DNA of 13,125 bases, from NCBI GenBank assembly GCA_945873015.1, contig CAMCBY010000053.1, positions 1 through 13,125 on the forward strand, in the 5' to 3' direction. The notes under the pieces are model-generated. The model worked only from the letters and a program-made list of their open reading frames with translations, was not told the origin of the DNA and ran no database searches. Position numbers and translations under genes: made by a program. Below are positions 5,962-13,125 of this stretch, in pieces (the stretch's first letter is position 1; each line of letters opens with the position of its first letter). The DNA is from Klebsiella pneumoniae (GTDB lineage Bacteria > Pseudomonadota > Gammaproteobacteria > Ga0077536).

Positions 5962-6864
5962 ATGTCGTCCTTCATTGTTTCTCTTCTGTTGTTTGGTTTG
6001 ATGGCCCCGGCGCTGGCGGCGCCGGGGCAAGTGCGTTTGTTACAGGCGCCCGCGTGGCGTATCCAGCAGGGCACACGGACCGCGCTGTTGCCGGGTGAAG
6101 CACTGACCGCAGGTGATCGTATTCAGACCGGGGCCGGCGCGCGCGTGGTGCTGGCCTTGTCCGAGGGCAGCATCGTCAAACTCGGTGAACATGCCGAACT
6201 CACCCTCAGCGAACTGCAGGCACCGGCGACGGACGCCGGCGTGTTCAAGGGTTTTCTCGACGTGGTCCGCGGCGCATTTCGTTTCACCACCACGGTGGTC
6301 GGGCGCCAGCGCGAGATCCGCGCACGGGTCGGCAGCGCGACTATCGGCATACGCGGCACCGATGTGTGGGGCAAACACGAGGCCGCGCGCGATTTTGTGG
6401 TCCTGCTCGAAGGCCACATAGACATTGAGCACAACGGTCAAAAGGTGACGATGCACGAACCGCAAAGTCTGTTCATGGCGCCCGCCGGCCAGGCAGCTTT
6501 ACCGCTCGCGCCGGTCAATGCCGATGACCTCGGACGCTGGGCGCAGGAGACCGAACCCCAGGCCGGCGGCGGTCAGCGTGACGAACAGGGCGTCTATCAG
6601 CTGATGTTGCCACTGCTGAGCGACGCGGCCGAAGCTCGGTCAATCGAGAGCAGACTCGTCGCGGCTGGCCACGCTGTCGCGGTCACAGAAGTGGTGCTGG
6701 GCGGTGGCCACGCATGGCGGCTGTCGCTGGCGGGATATACCACCGAAGTGGAGGCGCAGGCGGGCGCGCGTGCGGTGGCGAAACTCTATGCGGGCGGACG
6801 ACCCTGGGTGAGCCGTCAGAGCGCCGCTTCAGTGCCCGTCGGCGCCACTGATCAGACGCCGTGA
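5962..6864 (+). CDS. Secreted FecR-domain protein with SPOR-like C-terminus
   Basis: 300 aa, start ATG 5962 with AGAGGA at 5951-5956. Residues 1-19 form a hydrophobic signal peptide (SFIVSLLLFGLMAPALA) with an Ala-x-Ala cleavage site, though it lacks the usual N-terminal Lys/Arg. A FecR-type beta domain follows (about 45-155): LTAGDRIQTGAGARVVLALSEGS, KLGEHAELTL, GAFRF and the hallmark IGIRGTDVWG (128-137). A Gln/Gly-rich linker (about 195-210) leads to a region from about 211 to 288 with the pattern of a SPOR fold (VYQLMLPLLSDAAEA ... AWRLSLAGYTTEVEAQAGA), which in other proteins binds denuded peptidoglycan. There is no membrane anchor, and no FecI sigma factor or TonB receptor gene is adjacent. 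An iron-signalling role is therefore unlikely; a periplasmic or cell-wall role is more plausible. The last 36 bases overlap the convergent mscS gene. Confidence 0.85.
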   Translation: MSSFIVSLLLFGLMAPALAAPGQVRLLQAPAWRIQQGTRTALLPGEALTAGDRIQTGAGARVVLALSEGSIVKLGEHAELTLSELQAPATDAGVFKGFLDVVRGAFRFTTTVVGRQREIRARVGSATIGIRGTDVWGKHEAARDFVVLLEGHIDIEHNGQKVTMHEPQSLFMAPAGQAALPLAPVNADDLGRWAQETEPQAGGGQRDEQGVYQLMLPLLSDAAEARSIESRLVAAGHAVAVTEVVLGGGHAWRLSLAGYTTEVEAQAGARAVAKLYAGGRPWVSRQSAASVPVGATDQTP

Positions 6865-7650
6865 GGCGAGGTGAATGTGCTCCGCATCGAGCGCCGCATG
6901 GATGGCATCGTTGACTGCGTAGAGCGTTTCGAAATAACGCTGGGAGTTGGCCCAGTAGCGATAGCCCACCACGATCATGTCGTCCTCAAAGGCCTCGATG
7001 CCGACCAGCGGCGCGGGCACACTGAGTTCGCGGGTGCGGTCCCTGACCACCGTAGCGATGGTCGCGCAGGCGCGCGGAATGTCAGCCTCCGGGTCGATGC
7101 CGATACGGCCCTCCACCAGACGCTTGTCGTAGGAGTTGCGCAGAATCTCACCAACGATGTTTTTGTTGGGGATGATGATGTCCTCGCCGTCTTCGGCCAC
7201 CAGACGGGTCGAGGAGAGCGTGATGTCGGCTACTACCCCGGCACAGTCCTGCACATTGATGGTATCGCCGACCTTGAACATGCGCGTCAGGATCACGACC
7301 ATGCCGGCGCCGTAGTTGGAGAGCGGGCCCTGAATGGCAAAGCTGGCGCCGACCGCGAGGCCGCCAAGCGCCGCGACCAGCGGTGTGATGCTGATGCCGA
7401 GCTTGCCGAGTGCCATGATCACGAACAGGCCGATGACCAGGACGCGCGCGCTGCTGGAAATGAACTGGCGCAGGGTGATATCGACGTGGCGCCGCTCCTG
7501 CAGGCGCAACACGCTGCGTCCCACCCAGTTGGCGACTGCATAACCGGCGACGATGATGATCACCGCTCCGGCCAGCTGGAAGGCGTAGGCGACGAGGAAA
7601 TTCGTCACCAATTGAATCACCTGCTGCAACGTTCCCAGATCCTGCGGCAT
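6829..7650 (-). CDS. Small-conductance mechanosensitive channel, MscS family
   Basis: 273 aa, close to the E. coli MscS length. This inner-membrane heptameric channel opens under membrane tension to release solutes during hypo-osmotic shock. TM1 is about 20-42, TM2 about 65-84 and TM3 about 88-120, with the Gly/Ala-packed pore helix LVAALGGLAVGASFAIQGPLSN. The beta domain follows with FKVGDTINVQDCAGVVADI, TRLVAEDGEDIIIPNKNI and a C-terminal alpha/beta domain. The ATG at 7650 has a strong AGGGGGG ribosome site (7654-7660), slightly close at 3 bases. The gene diverges from the monooxygenase gene and converges on fecR, overlapping its end. Confidence 0.95.
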   Translation of the reverse strand: MPQDLGTLQQVIQLVTNFLVAYAFQLAGAVIIIVAGYAVANWVGRSVLRLQERRHVDITLRQFISSSARVLVIGLFVIMALGKLGISITPLVAALGGLAVGASFAIQGPLSNYGAGMVVILTRMFKVGDTINVQDCAGVVADITLSSTRLVAEDGEDIIIPNKNIVGEILRNSYDKRLVEGRIGIDPEADIPRACATIATVVRDRTRELSVPAPLVGIEAFEDDMIVVGYRYWANSQRYFETLYAVNDAIHAALDAEHIHLASRRLISGADGH

Positions 7651-7907
7651 CGTCCCCCCTGTGCGTCATTCGAACCGTGGTCACGGCGCCCGACCAGCAT
7701 AGGCAAAATCCGCTAACGGGTACACCGATGGGGTAAGGGGAATCCACGAGCACTATGCCCTGCCTTCGAGGGAGCCGATTTGTTAATGTAGTGGCGTATC
7801 GCTGCGGACCGCGTGGGTTTTATGCCTGGGCGATTCGTTTCATTTCATCTTTCAATCGCAAGCACGCGCCGACCATTCCGCGAGAATGGCGCGTGGGGGA
7901 CCTGACC
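7651..7907. other. Divergent intergenic region between mscS and the monooxygenase gene
   Basis: 257 bases that must hold both outward promoters. A small dyad (CCGTG at 7675-7679, CACGG at 7682-7686) lies near the mscS side. No convincing -35/-10 pair was found on either strand. The frame upstream of 7908 is open back to 7755, but its translation has no resemblance to the flavoprotein family. Confidence 0.4.
7895..7900 (+). promoter_or_regulatory. Ribosome binding site fixing the monooxygenase start at 7908
   Basis: GGGGGA at 7895-7900, 7 bases before ATG 7908. The Rossmann beta-strand (RIAIIGAGMAG) begins 11 codons later, as usual for the family, so the in-frame ATG at 7755 is not needed. 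Confidence 0.75.
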
Positions 7908-9374
7908 ATGAGTAACGCGCAATCCACTACCCGCGAGCCGCGCATCGCAATCATCGGCGCCGGCATGGCCGGCATCCTGACCGCCATCAAGCTACGCGAG
8001 GCGGGCTATAAGAACTACGTCATTTACGAAAAGAGCGGCCGGGTCGGCGGCACCTGGCGCGAGAACACCTACCCCGGCGTCGCCTGTGACGTGCCCGCCC
8101 ACGGCTACACCTATTCCTTCGAGCCCAACCCCGACTGGAGCCAGACCTTCGCCCCGGGGCCGGAGATCCACGAATATTTCGAACGCGTGGCGCGCAAGTA
8201 CGGCGTGACTGACGAAGTGCGCTTCAACGAAGAGATTCCGGAATGCATTTTTCGCGATGGCCGCTGGCATTTGAAGACCTCCAAGGGCCATGACGATGTC
8301 GCCGATGTCGTAATCGCCGCGACCGGCGTGCTGCATCATCCCGCGGTCGCCGATATTCCCGGGATCGACAGCTTTGCCGGCGCCTGTTTCCACACTGCGC
8401 GCTGGGATCACAGCGTGCCGCTGGAAGGCAAACGGGTGGGTGTGATCGGCACCGGCTCGACCGCCATCCAGATCACCTCGGCGCTGGTGGGTAAGGTCGC
8501 CCACTTTGACCTTTTCCAGCGCACCGCGCAGTGGGTGATGCAGATTGAGAACAGTTTCTACACCGACCAGGACAAAACCGAGTTCCGCAGCAGTCCGCAG
8601 CGCCTGAAAGACGAGATCACCAAGATCACCGGTTTCTTCGATGCGTTCGCCAATGCCGTCATCGACTCAGAATCGGCGGAAATGAAGGAAATCGAAGCGG
8701 CCTGCCTCGCCAACCTCGAAAACAATGTGCGCGACCCGCTGCTGCGCGAAAAACTTCGGCCGAGCTATCGCGCCGGCTGCAAGCGCATGATTTTCTCGCC
8801 TGACTTTTACGAAGCCATCCAGCATCCCAATGCCAGCCTGGTCACCGAGGGCATCACGCGCATCGAGCCCAAGGGTGTGCGCACCGCCGATGGCGTTTTG
8901 CATGAGTTGGATGTGCTGGTGGTGGCCACCGGCTTCCGTGCCGATGCTTTCATTCGGCCGACCACCGTGCTCGGACGCAATGGCGTGAATCTCGATGACG
9001 TGTGGGAAGACCATCCGGTCGCCTATCTGTCGATTTCGATTCCGCAGTTCCCGAACTTCTTCATGCTGAACGGCCCGAATGGCCCGGTTGGCAACTTCTC
9101 GCTGATTCGTATCGCCGAATCGCAGGTTGCCTACATCATGCAGTTGCTGGAACAGATCCGGGTCGGCAAGTGTCGTGAGATCAGCGTCAGCGCCGACGCT
9201 TCGGCGAGTTTTGAAGCCGAGCGCGGCGCGGCGGCCAAGAAGTCCATCTGGGCGACCGGCTGCAAGAGCTGGTATCTGGACAAGAACGGTGTGCCGGCCA
9301 GTTGGCCGTGGACGCCGACGCGTTTCTTTAGCGAAATGCAGGCGCCGAAGCTCGACGCCTACGAGTTGGCTTAA
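7908..9374 (+). CDS. Type I Baeyer-Villiger-type flavin monooxygenase
   Basis: 488 aa from ATG 7908. FAD- and NADPH-dependent; family members insert oxygen next to a ketone to give an ester or lactone. The FAD-binding Rossmann motif GAGMAG is at 17-22, then the family-typical GGTWRENTYPGVACD (47-61). The Baeyer-Villiger fingerprint FxGxxxHxxxW(P/D) is complete as FAGACFHTARWD (156-167), and the NADPH-binding motif GTGSTA is at 181-186. ATGFRAD and MLNGPNGPVGNFS lie in the C-terminal third. The ketone substrate cannot be told from sequence. The gene appears monocistronic, divergent from mscS and convergent with yciB. It could serve the upstream amidase/cupin operon, but there is no direct link. 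Confidence 0.92.
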   Translation: MSNAQSTTREPRIAIIGAGMAGILTAIKLREAGYKNYVIYEKSGRVGGTWRENTYPGVACDVPAHGYTYSFEPNPDWSQTFAPGPEIHEYFERVARKYGVTDEVRFNEEIPECIFRDGRWHLKTSKGHDDVADVVIAATGVLHHPAVADIPGIDSFAGACFHTARWDHSVPLEGKRVGVIGTGSTAIQITSALVGKVAHFDLFQRTAQWVMQIENSFYTDQDKTEFRSSPQRLKDEITKITGFFDAFANAVIDSESAEMKEIEAACLANLENNVRDPLLREKLRPSYRAGCKRMIFSPDFYEAIQHPNASLVTEGITRIEPKGVRTADGVLHELDVLVVATGFRADAFIRPTTVLGRNGVNLDDVWEDHPVAYLSISIPQFPNFFMLNGPNGPVGNFSLIRIAESQVAYIMQLLEQIRVGKCREISVSADASASFEAERGAAAKKSIWATGCKSWYLDKNGVPASWPWTPTRFFSEMQAPKLDAYELA

Positions 9375-9385
9375 GCCTTGAGCGC

Positions 9386-9413
9386 GGGATGCGAGGCTCT
9401 CGCCTCGCATCCC
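9386..9413. terminator. Perfect hairpin between two convergent genes, probable bidirectional terminator
   Basis: GGGATGCGAGGC (9386-9397) and GCCTCGCATCCC (9402-9413) form an uninterrupted 12-bp stem with a TCTC loop. It begins 12 bases after the monooxygenase stop and ends on the base next to the yciB stop. There is no T-tract on either side, so efficiency is uncertain, but the placement is what is expected of a shared terminator. Confidence 0.7.
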
Positions 9414-10043
9414 TCAGCGGCTTTCGTCGCCTGGCTCCATGAAGCGCGACATATAAAAACCCTGCCCGAGCATGAACAGCACGGTCAAGGCCGGCCCGCC
9501 GAACATATTAAAATTCACCCAGGTTTCTTCGCTGAAGCGCGCCGCGACGATGAGATTGAGCACGCCAGACAAGGCGAAATAACCTACCCAACTGAAATTC
9601 AAAAGCCGCCAGACGTTATCGGGCAAGTCAATCTGCCCCCCGAGCATGGAGCGGATGAGATTCTTGCCGAACAACACCTCGCCCCCGAGCAGGATCAGGC
9701 CGAACAGCCAATCGAGCACCGTTGAGCGCCATTTGATGATGGCCGGGTCATGGAAGATCAACGTGGCGACGCTCATGACCACCACTATCACGAGGGTGAT
9801 CCACAGAATCTTGTCGACCTTCTGGCGCCAGGCGATGAGGATGCCGACTTGTGCCAGGGTTGCCAGCATGGCGAGCTGGGTGGCGCAGGCCATATCCAGT
9901 TGATCCGCCGGTAGCGGGCCCGCCAGGCCGAACAGGCCGAGCATGACGTTGATGAACGTGTCCGCGAGGTCGGGCCATTGTTTGGCGCCGTAATAACCGC
10001 CGAAAAACACCAACAAAGGGACAAAGTCGAGTAGCGATTTCAT
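9414..10043 (-). CDS. yciB: YciB/intracellular septation protein A family, inner membrane
   Basis: 209 aa, a little longer than the roughly 180 aa usual for the family. Polytopic inner-membrane protein affecting cell division and envelope integrity. About five or six membrane segments are visible: LLDFVPLLVFFGGYYGA (4-20), a segment around 55-73, ILWITLVIVVVMSVATLIF, TVLDWLFGLILLGGEVLFG, LLNFSWVGYFALSGVLNLIVA and FGGPALTVLFMLGQGFYM. Family marks are the N-terminal MKSLLDF, the central DP.I.K and the C-terminal WVNFNMFGG. The extra length lies in the loop after the first segment (FINVMLGLFGLAGPLPADQ). Start chosen at ATG 10043 because MKSLLDF is the family N-terminus; the ribosome site is weak (AGGGAA about 16 bases away). 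Downstream of the polyphosphate enzyme gene on the same strand, 204 bp away. Confidence 0.88.
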   Translation of the reverse strand: MKSLLDFVPLLVFFGGYYGAKQWPDLADTFINVMLGLFGLAGPLPADQLDMACATQLAMLATLAQVGILIAWRQKVDKILWITLVIVVVMSVATLIFHDPAIIKWRSTVLDWLFGLILLGGEVLFGKNLIRSMLGGQIDLPDNVWRLLNFSWVGYFALSGVLNLIVAARFSEETWVNFNMFGGPALTVLFMLGQGFYMSRFMEPGDESR

Positions 10044-10088
10044 GCGCTGGTGGTCAATTCCCTGGCCGTCGCGGCTGTCATTATTATT

Positions 10089-10120
10089 CCATGGTGAGCG
10101 TCTGGCGCTCGCGGCCATGG
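10089..10120. repeat. Nested inverted repeat in the pap-yciB gap
   Basis: GAGCG (10096-10100, read from 10097 as GAGC plus G) and CGCTC (10106-10110) form a small stem, flanked on both sides by CCATGG (10089-10094 and 10115-10120), which can pair with each other with a slight asymmetry. No T-tract lies on the minus-strand side. It lies about 45 bases before yciB and may be a leader hairpin, an attenuator or a protein site. Confidence 0.3.
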
Positions 10121-10247
10121 TAAACGTTAAGGGCTGAGTTGCGTTCGCGCCCCGTCATGACAACAAGGTAAATCATTGTTACACGCTGTGGCCACGCCCG
10201 AGGATGGGTTCCGCGGGTGGCGACCAAGGTTCAATTGCAGTGACGAC

Positions 10248-11723
10248 TCAGTCGAGCGCAGCGGCCAGCCGTTCGCAGTAGGTCTTCAGGATCTCGACGC
10301 GCGCGACGCGTTTGTCGTTGCCCGGGACCAGCGTCCACGGCGCAATCTCGGTGCTGGTATGCACCACCATGTCGGTCACGGCGCGTTCGTAGTCGTTCCA
10401 GCGCTCGCGATTGCGCCAGTCCTCGGCCGTGATTTTGTGTTGTTTCCAGGGTGTCTGCTCGCGTTCGCGAAAGCGCCGCAATTGCTCTTCCTGATCGATA
10501 TGCACCCAGAACTTGAGCACCACCGAGCCGTGCTCGACCAGTTGCTCTTCAAAGGAATTGATCTCGTTGTAGGCACGCTGCCAGGCCGGGTCCGTGGCGA
10601 AACCTTCGACCCGCTCAACCAGCACACGGCCATACCAGGAACGGTCGTAGATGGTGTGAAAACCATCGCGCGGCACATGGCGCCAGAAGCGCCACAGATA
10701 GTGGTGGGCCTTTTCTTCGTCGGTCGGCGCTGCGACCGAGATCACGCGATACAGGCGCGCATCCATCGCCTGGGTCACGCGCCGGATTGCGCCACCCTTG
10801 CCGGCGGCGTCCCAACCCTCAAAGACCGCGACAGTATTGACACCCTGTGCGCGGGCTTTCCAGGCCAGGGCGTAGAGTTCATCGCTGTATTGCGCCATGG
10901 CGTGGCGGTAAGCCTTGTCGGTCAAGGTGTTCGCGAGCGGCACGGCTGATAACACACCGGGCTCGCCGGCCTTGTTCAAAGTGGTGGAACTGACAGTCAC
11001 GCGGCCGCTGCTGGGCGGTAGTTGCTCGAGTCGCGCGGTGAGGCGTTCGATCAGGATTTCGCCCACGCGCAAGTTGCGATAGCGGGTATTGCTGGCCTCG
11101 ATGATATGCCACGGTGAATGCGAGACATCGGTCTTGCGCAGTGCGCGTTCCGAGACTTTGGCAAAACGGTCATAGCTCTTGGCATAGGTCTTGGTGAGCG
11201 GCCCGACTTTATCGCCCTTGCCCTTGGCATCTTCCTCGAGGCGCTTCAACTGCCCCTTTTTCGACAGGTGGAACCACAGCTTGATAATCAGTGCGCCATC
11301 GTCGACCAGCATGTCTTCAAAATGACGGATGCGTTCGAGCTCGCGATCGAATTTGTCGCGTTTGGAAAACTTCAGCGCAAGGTCGATGATCGGGCGGGTA
11401 TACCAGGAACCGAACAACACCCCGATGCGGCCCTTGGGTGGCATCGCGCGCCAGAAGCGCCAGTAACGCGGACGCTGGCGTTCTTCGTCGGTCTCGTCCC
11501 AGAACGCCTGCGTTTCAAGTCCGCGCACATCCATCCAGCGATGCAGCAGGCTGACCACATCACCCTTACCGGCGCCCTCGACACCGGACACGATCACAAT
11601 GACCGGAAAATCAGCATCACGCACACGCTGTTGCAGGGCCAGCAGGTCCTGGTGGAGTTGCGGTTCGCGCCGCTCGAATTCGTCCTTGGAAATCTTGAGA
11701 CCAAGTTCGGCGGCTTCAAACAT
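10248..11723 (-). CDS. pap: Polyphosphate:AMP phosphotransferase, two-domain (class II) PPK2
   Basis: 491 aa, the size of class II PPK2 enzymes, which use polyphosphate to phosphorylate AMP to ADP in the cytosol. Two fused P-loop kinase domains are visible. The C-terminal one has Walker A EGWDAAGKGGAIRR (302-315), then HHYLWRFWRHVPRDG and the lid/Walker B segment YDRSWYGRVLVERVEGF (359-375). The N-terminal one keeps a P-loop (GVEGAGKG, 47-54) and WRFWRAMPPKG, but has LFGSWYTR where the active domain has YDRSWYGR, so it is probably non-catalytic, as known for this class. Start taken at ATG 11723 rather than the in-frame GTG at 11753 because GGGGA (11731-11735) lies 7 bases before the ATG. It contributes to nucleotide recycling and use of stored polyphosphate under stress. 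Confidence 0.95.
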   Translation of the reverse strand: MFEAAELGLKISKDEFERREPQLHQDLLALQQRVRDADFPVIVIVSGVEGAGKGDVVSLLHRWMDVRGLETQAFWDETDEERQRPRYWRFWRAMPPKGRIGVLFGSWYTRPIIDLALKFSKRDKFDRELERIRHFEDMLVDDGALIIKLWFHLSKKGQLKRLEEDAKGKGDKVGPLTKTYAKSYDRFAKVSERALRKTDVSHSPWHIIEASNTRYRNLRVGEILIERLTARLEQLPPSSGRVTVSSTTLNKAGEPGVLSAVPLANTLTDKAYRHAMAQYSDELYALAWKARAQGVNTVAVFEGWDAAGKGGAIRRVTQAMDARLYRVISVAAPTDEEKAHHYLWRFWRHVPRDGFHTIYDRSWYGRVLVERVEGFATDPAWQRAYNEINSFEEQLVEHGSVVLKFWVHIDQEEQLRRFREREQTPWKQHKITAEDWRNRERWNDYERAVTDMVVHTSTEIAPWTLVPGNDKRVARVEILKTYCERLAAALD

Positions 11724-11730
11724 CGACACT

Positions 11731-11735
11731 TCCCC
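11731..11735 (-). promoter_or_regulatory. Ribosome binding site fixing the pap start at 11723
   Basis: Read on the minus strand this is GGGGA, 7 bases before ATG 11723. It lies inside the 10-codon extension that would begin at GTG 11753, which favours the shorter protein. Confidence 0.65.
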
Positions 11736-11827
11736 ATTAATGGATTTGATCACAGTAGCGAGCCACTCGGCCTGGGCGCCTTGATCGACATCAATTCGCG
11801 CCGCGTCCGTTGCAATCCAACTGGACT

Positions 11828-13125
11828 CTAGACCGCCACGATACGCACGCGGTTGTCGTGGAAGGCCGCGCCGCCGGTCGGTGCGCCGGGGTCGGCACCG
11901 GTCAGGGCATTGATGCCGATACCGTTCTCAAAGGCCGCATTCGGCCAGATGCTTTCTGACACCAGCACGCCGCGCTGCAGGCCGTCAAAACATTCGGCAT
12001 GCAGGCGCACGCAACCGCGGTGGTTGCTGAGTTCGACCTTGGCACCGTCACTGATGCCGAGTGCGTTGGCATCATCGGGGTGCAACATCACGGTCGGGCG
12101 TGCCTCGCGCCGCCGTGAGGTGGGAGTCTCGGTAAAGCTCGAATTCAGGAACTGGCGGGCCGGCGCGGTGACGAGGCGGAACGGCATGTCAGGGGTCGCG
12201 TGTTCAATGACGTCCCAATGATCGGGCAGACTCGGCATGTCGAGCGCAGCACCGGGCGGACCAAATGCGGCAGGCGCCGGCGCCTGCCAGTCGGCCGCGA
12301 AGTGATAACGCCGGTCGGCATGGCCGAAACCTTGAATAAAATGCGCCTCGTCGAAACTCGGCTGCGCGTCTATCCAATGGCGTGTTTCGAGTTCCTCGAC
12401 GCTGCCCCAGCCTGACTCACGCAAGGTCCAGTCGACGATCTCGCGGGGCGACATCTCAAAGCCGCGATGCTCGGCGCCAAGGCGTTTGGCGAGCGCGCAG
12501 ATGACTTCGTGATTAGAGCGGCATTCGCCGGGCGGCGCGACGATACGCGGGCCGAAGTGGATGTGCTGCTGGCCACCACTCTGGTAGAGGTCGTCGTGTT
12601 CGAGAAACATGGTGGCGGGCAGCACGATGTCGGCAACCTTGGCGGTCTCTGTCATGAATTGCTCATGCACACAGACGAACAAATCCTGACGCGCGAAGCC
12701 GCGATGCACGGTATTCAGATCCGGCGCCACCGACATGGGATTGGTGTTCTGGATCAGCATCGCCGTCACCGGCGGACCACCGCCGAGCGCCGCGGTTTCG
12801 TGGGTCAGCACCGCGCCGATGCGCGACTGGTCGAGCAAGCGCACGCTCGGGTCGCGCGCGTCGAGGCCGTCGATGAGGGTGCGATTCCAGTGATAAATGG
12901 CACCGTTATTAAAGAACGTGCCGCCGCCGCGATGACGCCAGGCGCCGGTGACCGCCGCGATGGAAGCCGCCGCATGCATGTTGACCGCGCCGTTGCGCTG
13001 GCGCGCAAAGCCGTAACCGAGCCGGAAGAAACTGCGCGGCTGTTGACCAAGCAAATGAGCAAAGGCGTCGATGTCGGCTGCCGGCACGCCGCAGATCGCC
13101 GCCGCCCACGCCGGTGAGCGGCTGG
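11828..13125 (-). CDS. Molybdopterin oxidoreductase, C-terminal part, runs off right edge
   Basis: At least 432 codons, ending in TAG at 11828-11830. The frame stays open to the window edge (a further stretch SPAWAAAICGVPAADIDAFA upstream of GTG 13087 fits the family), so that GTG is not the start. This is the catalytic subunit type that binds bis-molybdopterin guanine dinucleotide (formate dehydrogenase/DMSO reductase superfamily). Diagnostic segments are ICGVPAADI, RTLIDGLDARDPSVRLL, MLIQNTNPMSVAPD, VCVHEQFMTETAKVADIVLPATMFLEHDDLYQSGG (cut by variable residues), and near the end the dinucleotide-binding domain with MLHPDDANALGISDGAKVEL and GINALTGADPGAPTGGAAF. The Mo-ligand residue and any Fe-S cluster are outside the window, so the substrate cannot be predicted. 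It ends 104 bp upstream of pap on the same strand. Confidence 0.9.
   Translation of the reverse strand, partial: SRSPAWAAAICGVPAADIDAFAHLLGQQPRSFFRLGYGFARQRNGAVNMHAAASIAAVTGAWRHRGGGTFFNNGAIYHWNRTLIDGLDARDPSVRLLDQSRIGAVLTHETAALGGGPPVTAMLIQNTNPMSVAPDLNTVHRGFARQDLFVCVHEQFMTETAKVADIVLPATMFLEHDDLYQSGGQQHIHFGPRIVAPPGECRSNHEVICALAKRLGAEHRGFEMSPREIVDWTLRESGWGSVEELETRHWIDAQPSFDEAHFIQGFGHADRRYHFAADWQAPAPAAFGPPGAALDMPSLPDHWDVIEHATPDMPFRLVTAPARQFLNSSFTETPTSRRREARPTVMLHPDDANALGISDGAKVELSNHRGCVRLHAECFDGLQRGVLVSESIWPNAAFENGIGINALTGADPGAPTGGAAFHDNRVRIVAV

Noticed and set aside
6871..7716. 281-aa + strand frame opposite mscS
   Set aside because: Antisense of a clear MscS gene; the Asp/His/Ala-rich translation is a by-product of GC-rich codons.
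7755..7907. 51-residue N-terminal extension of the monooxygenase
   Set aside because: It is unlike family N-termini, and ATG 7908 has a strong GGGGGA ribosome site.
10176..10949. + strand frames opposite pap (also 11118-11831)
   Set aside because: Both are antisense to a gene with two P-loop domains, and neither translation shows a recognisable domain.
13085..13087. GTG 13087 as the start of the molybdopterin oxidoreductase
   Set aside because: The frame remains open to the window edge with family-like residues (SPAWAAAICG) before it, so this is an internal Val codon of a truncated gene.
12467..13117. 216-aa + strand frame opposite the molybdopterin enzyme
   Set aside because: A shadow frame; the minus strand carries unmistakable molybdopterin oxidoreductase segments.
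1..13125. Mobile element, CRISPR array or phage island
   Set aside because: No transposase or integrase motifs, no terminal inverted repeats with target duplications, and no regularly spaced direct repeats were found.

Overview
The window is about 13 kb of GC-rich, densely coded bacterial DNA. PPK2-type polyphosphate:AMP phosphotransferase, YciB, a sigma32-type heat-shock promoter and a Baeyer-Villiger-type flavoprotein together suggest a proteobacterium, most likely an environmental gammaproteobacterium. That placement is an inference from gene content; no rRNA or marker gene is present. No tRNA, insertion sequence, CRISPR array or phage gene is visible.

Region 1 (1-5244, + strand). After the last codons of an M48-type metalloprotease and a 28-bp perfect palindrome comes a five-gene run on one strand: an alpha/beta-hydrolase-fold protein whose nucleophile is replaced by alanine, a 76-aa AtzG/GatC-like small subunit, an AtzE-like amidase that overlaps it by 4 bp, a two-domain cupin of the 2,4'-dihydroxyacetophenone dioxygenase/ChrR-cupin type, and a 373-aa protein with an RDRSWG motif (CrtC/AttH lipocalin-like). 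Order, spacing and predicted chemistry suggest a small catabolic or modification operon acting on an amide-bearing, possibly aromatic or ketonic compound. The substrate is unknown. This is the least-described part of the window and the best candidate for a new system.

Region 2 (5245-7650). An Hsp20 gene stands alone between a near-consensus sigma32 promoter and a strong intrinsic terminator. Next come a secreted FecR-domain protein with a SPOR-like C-terminus and a convergent MscS-type channel gene; their coding 3' ends overlap by 36 bp. All three point to protein, envelope or osmotic stress.

Region 3 (7651-10043). A type I Baeyer-Villiger monooxygenase-like gene diverges from mscS and converges on a yciB-like inner-membrane septation gene. 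A perfect 12-bp-stem hairpin sits exactly between the two stops.

Region 4 (10044-13125, - strand). A two-domain class II PPK2 gene (polyphosphate:AMP phosphotransferase) has a degenerate N-terminal domain. It is followed by the C-terminal part of a molybdopterin oxidoreductase that runs off the right edge.
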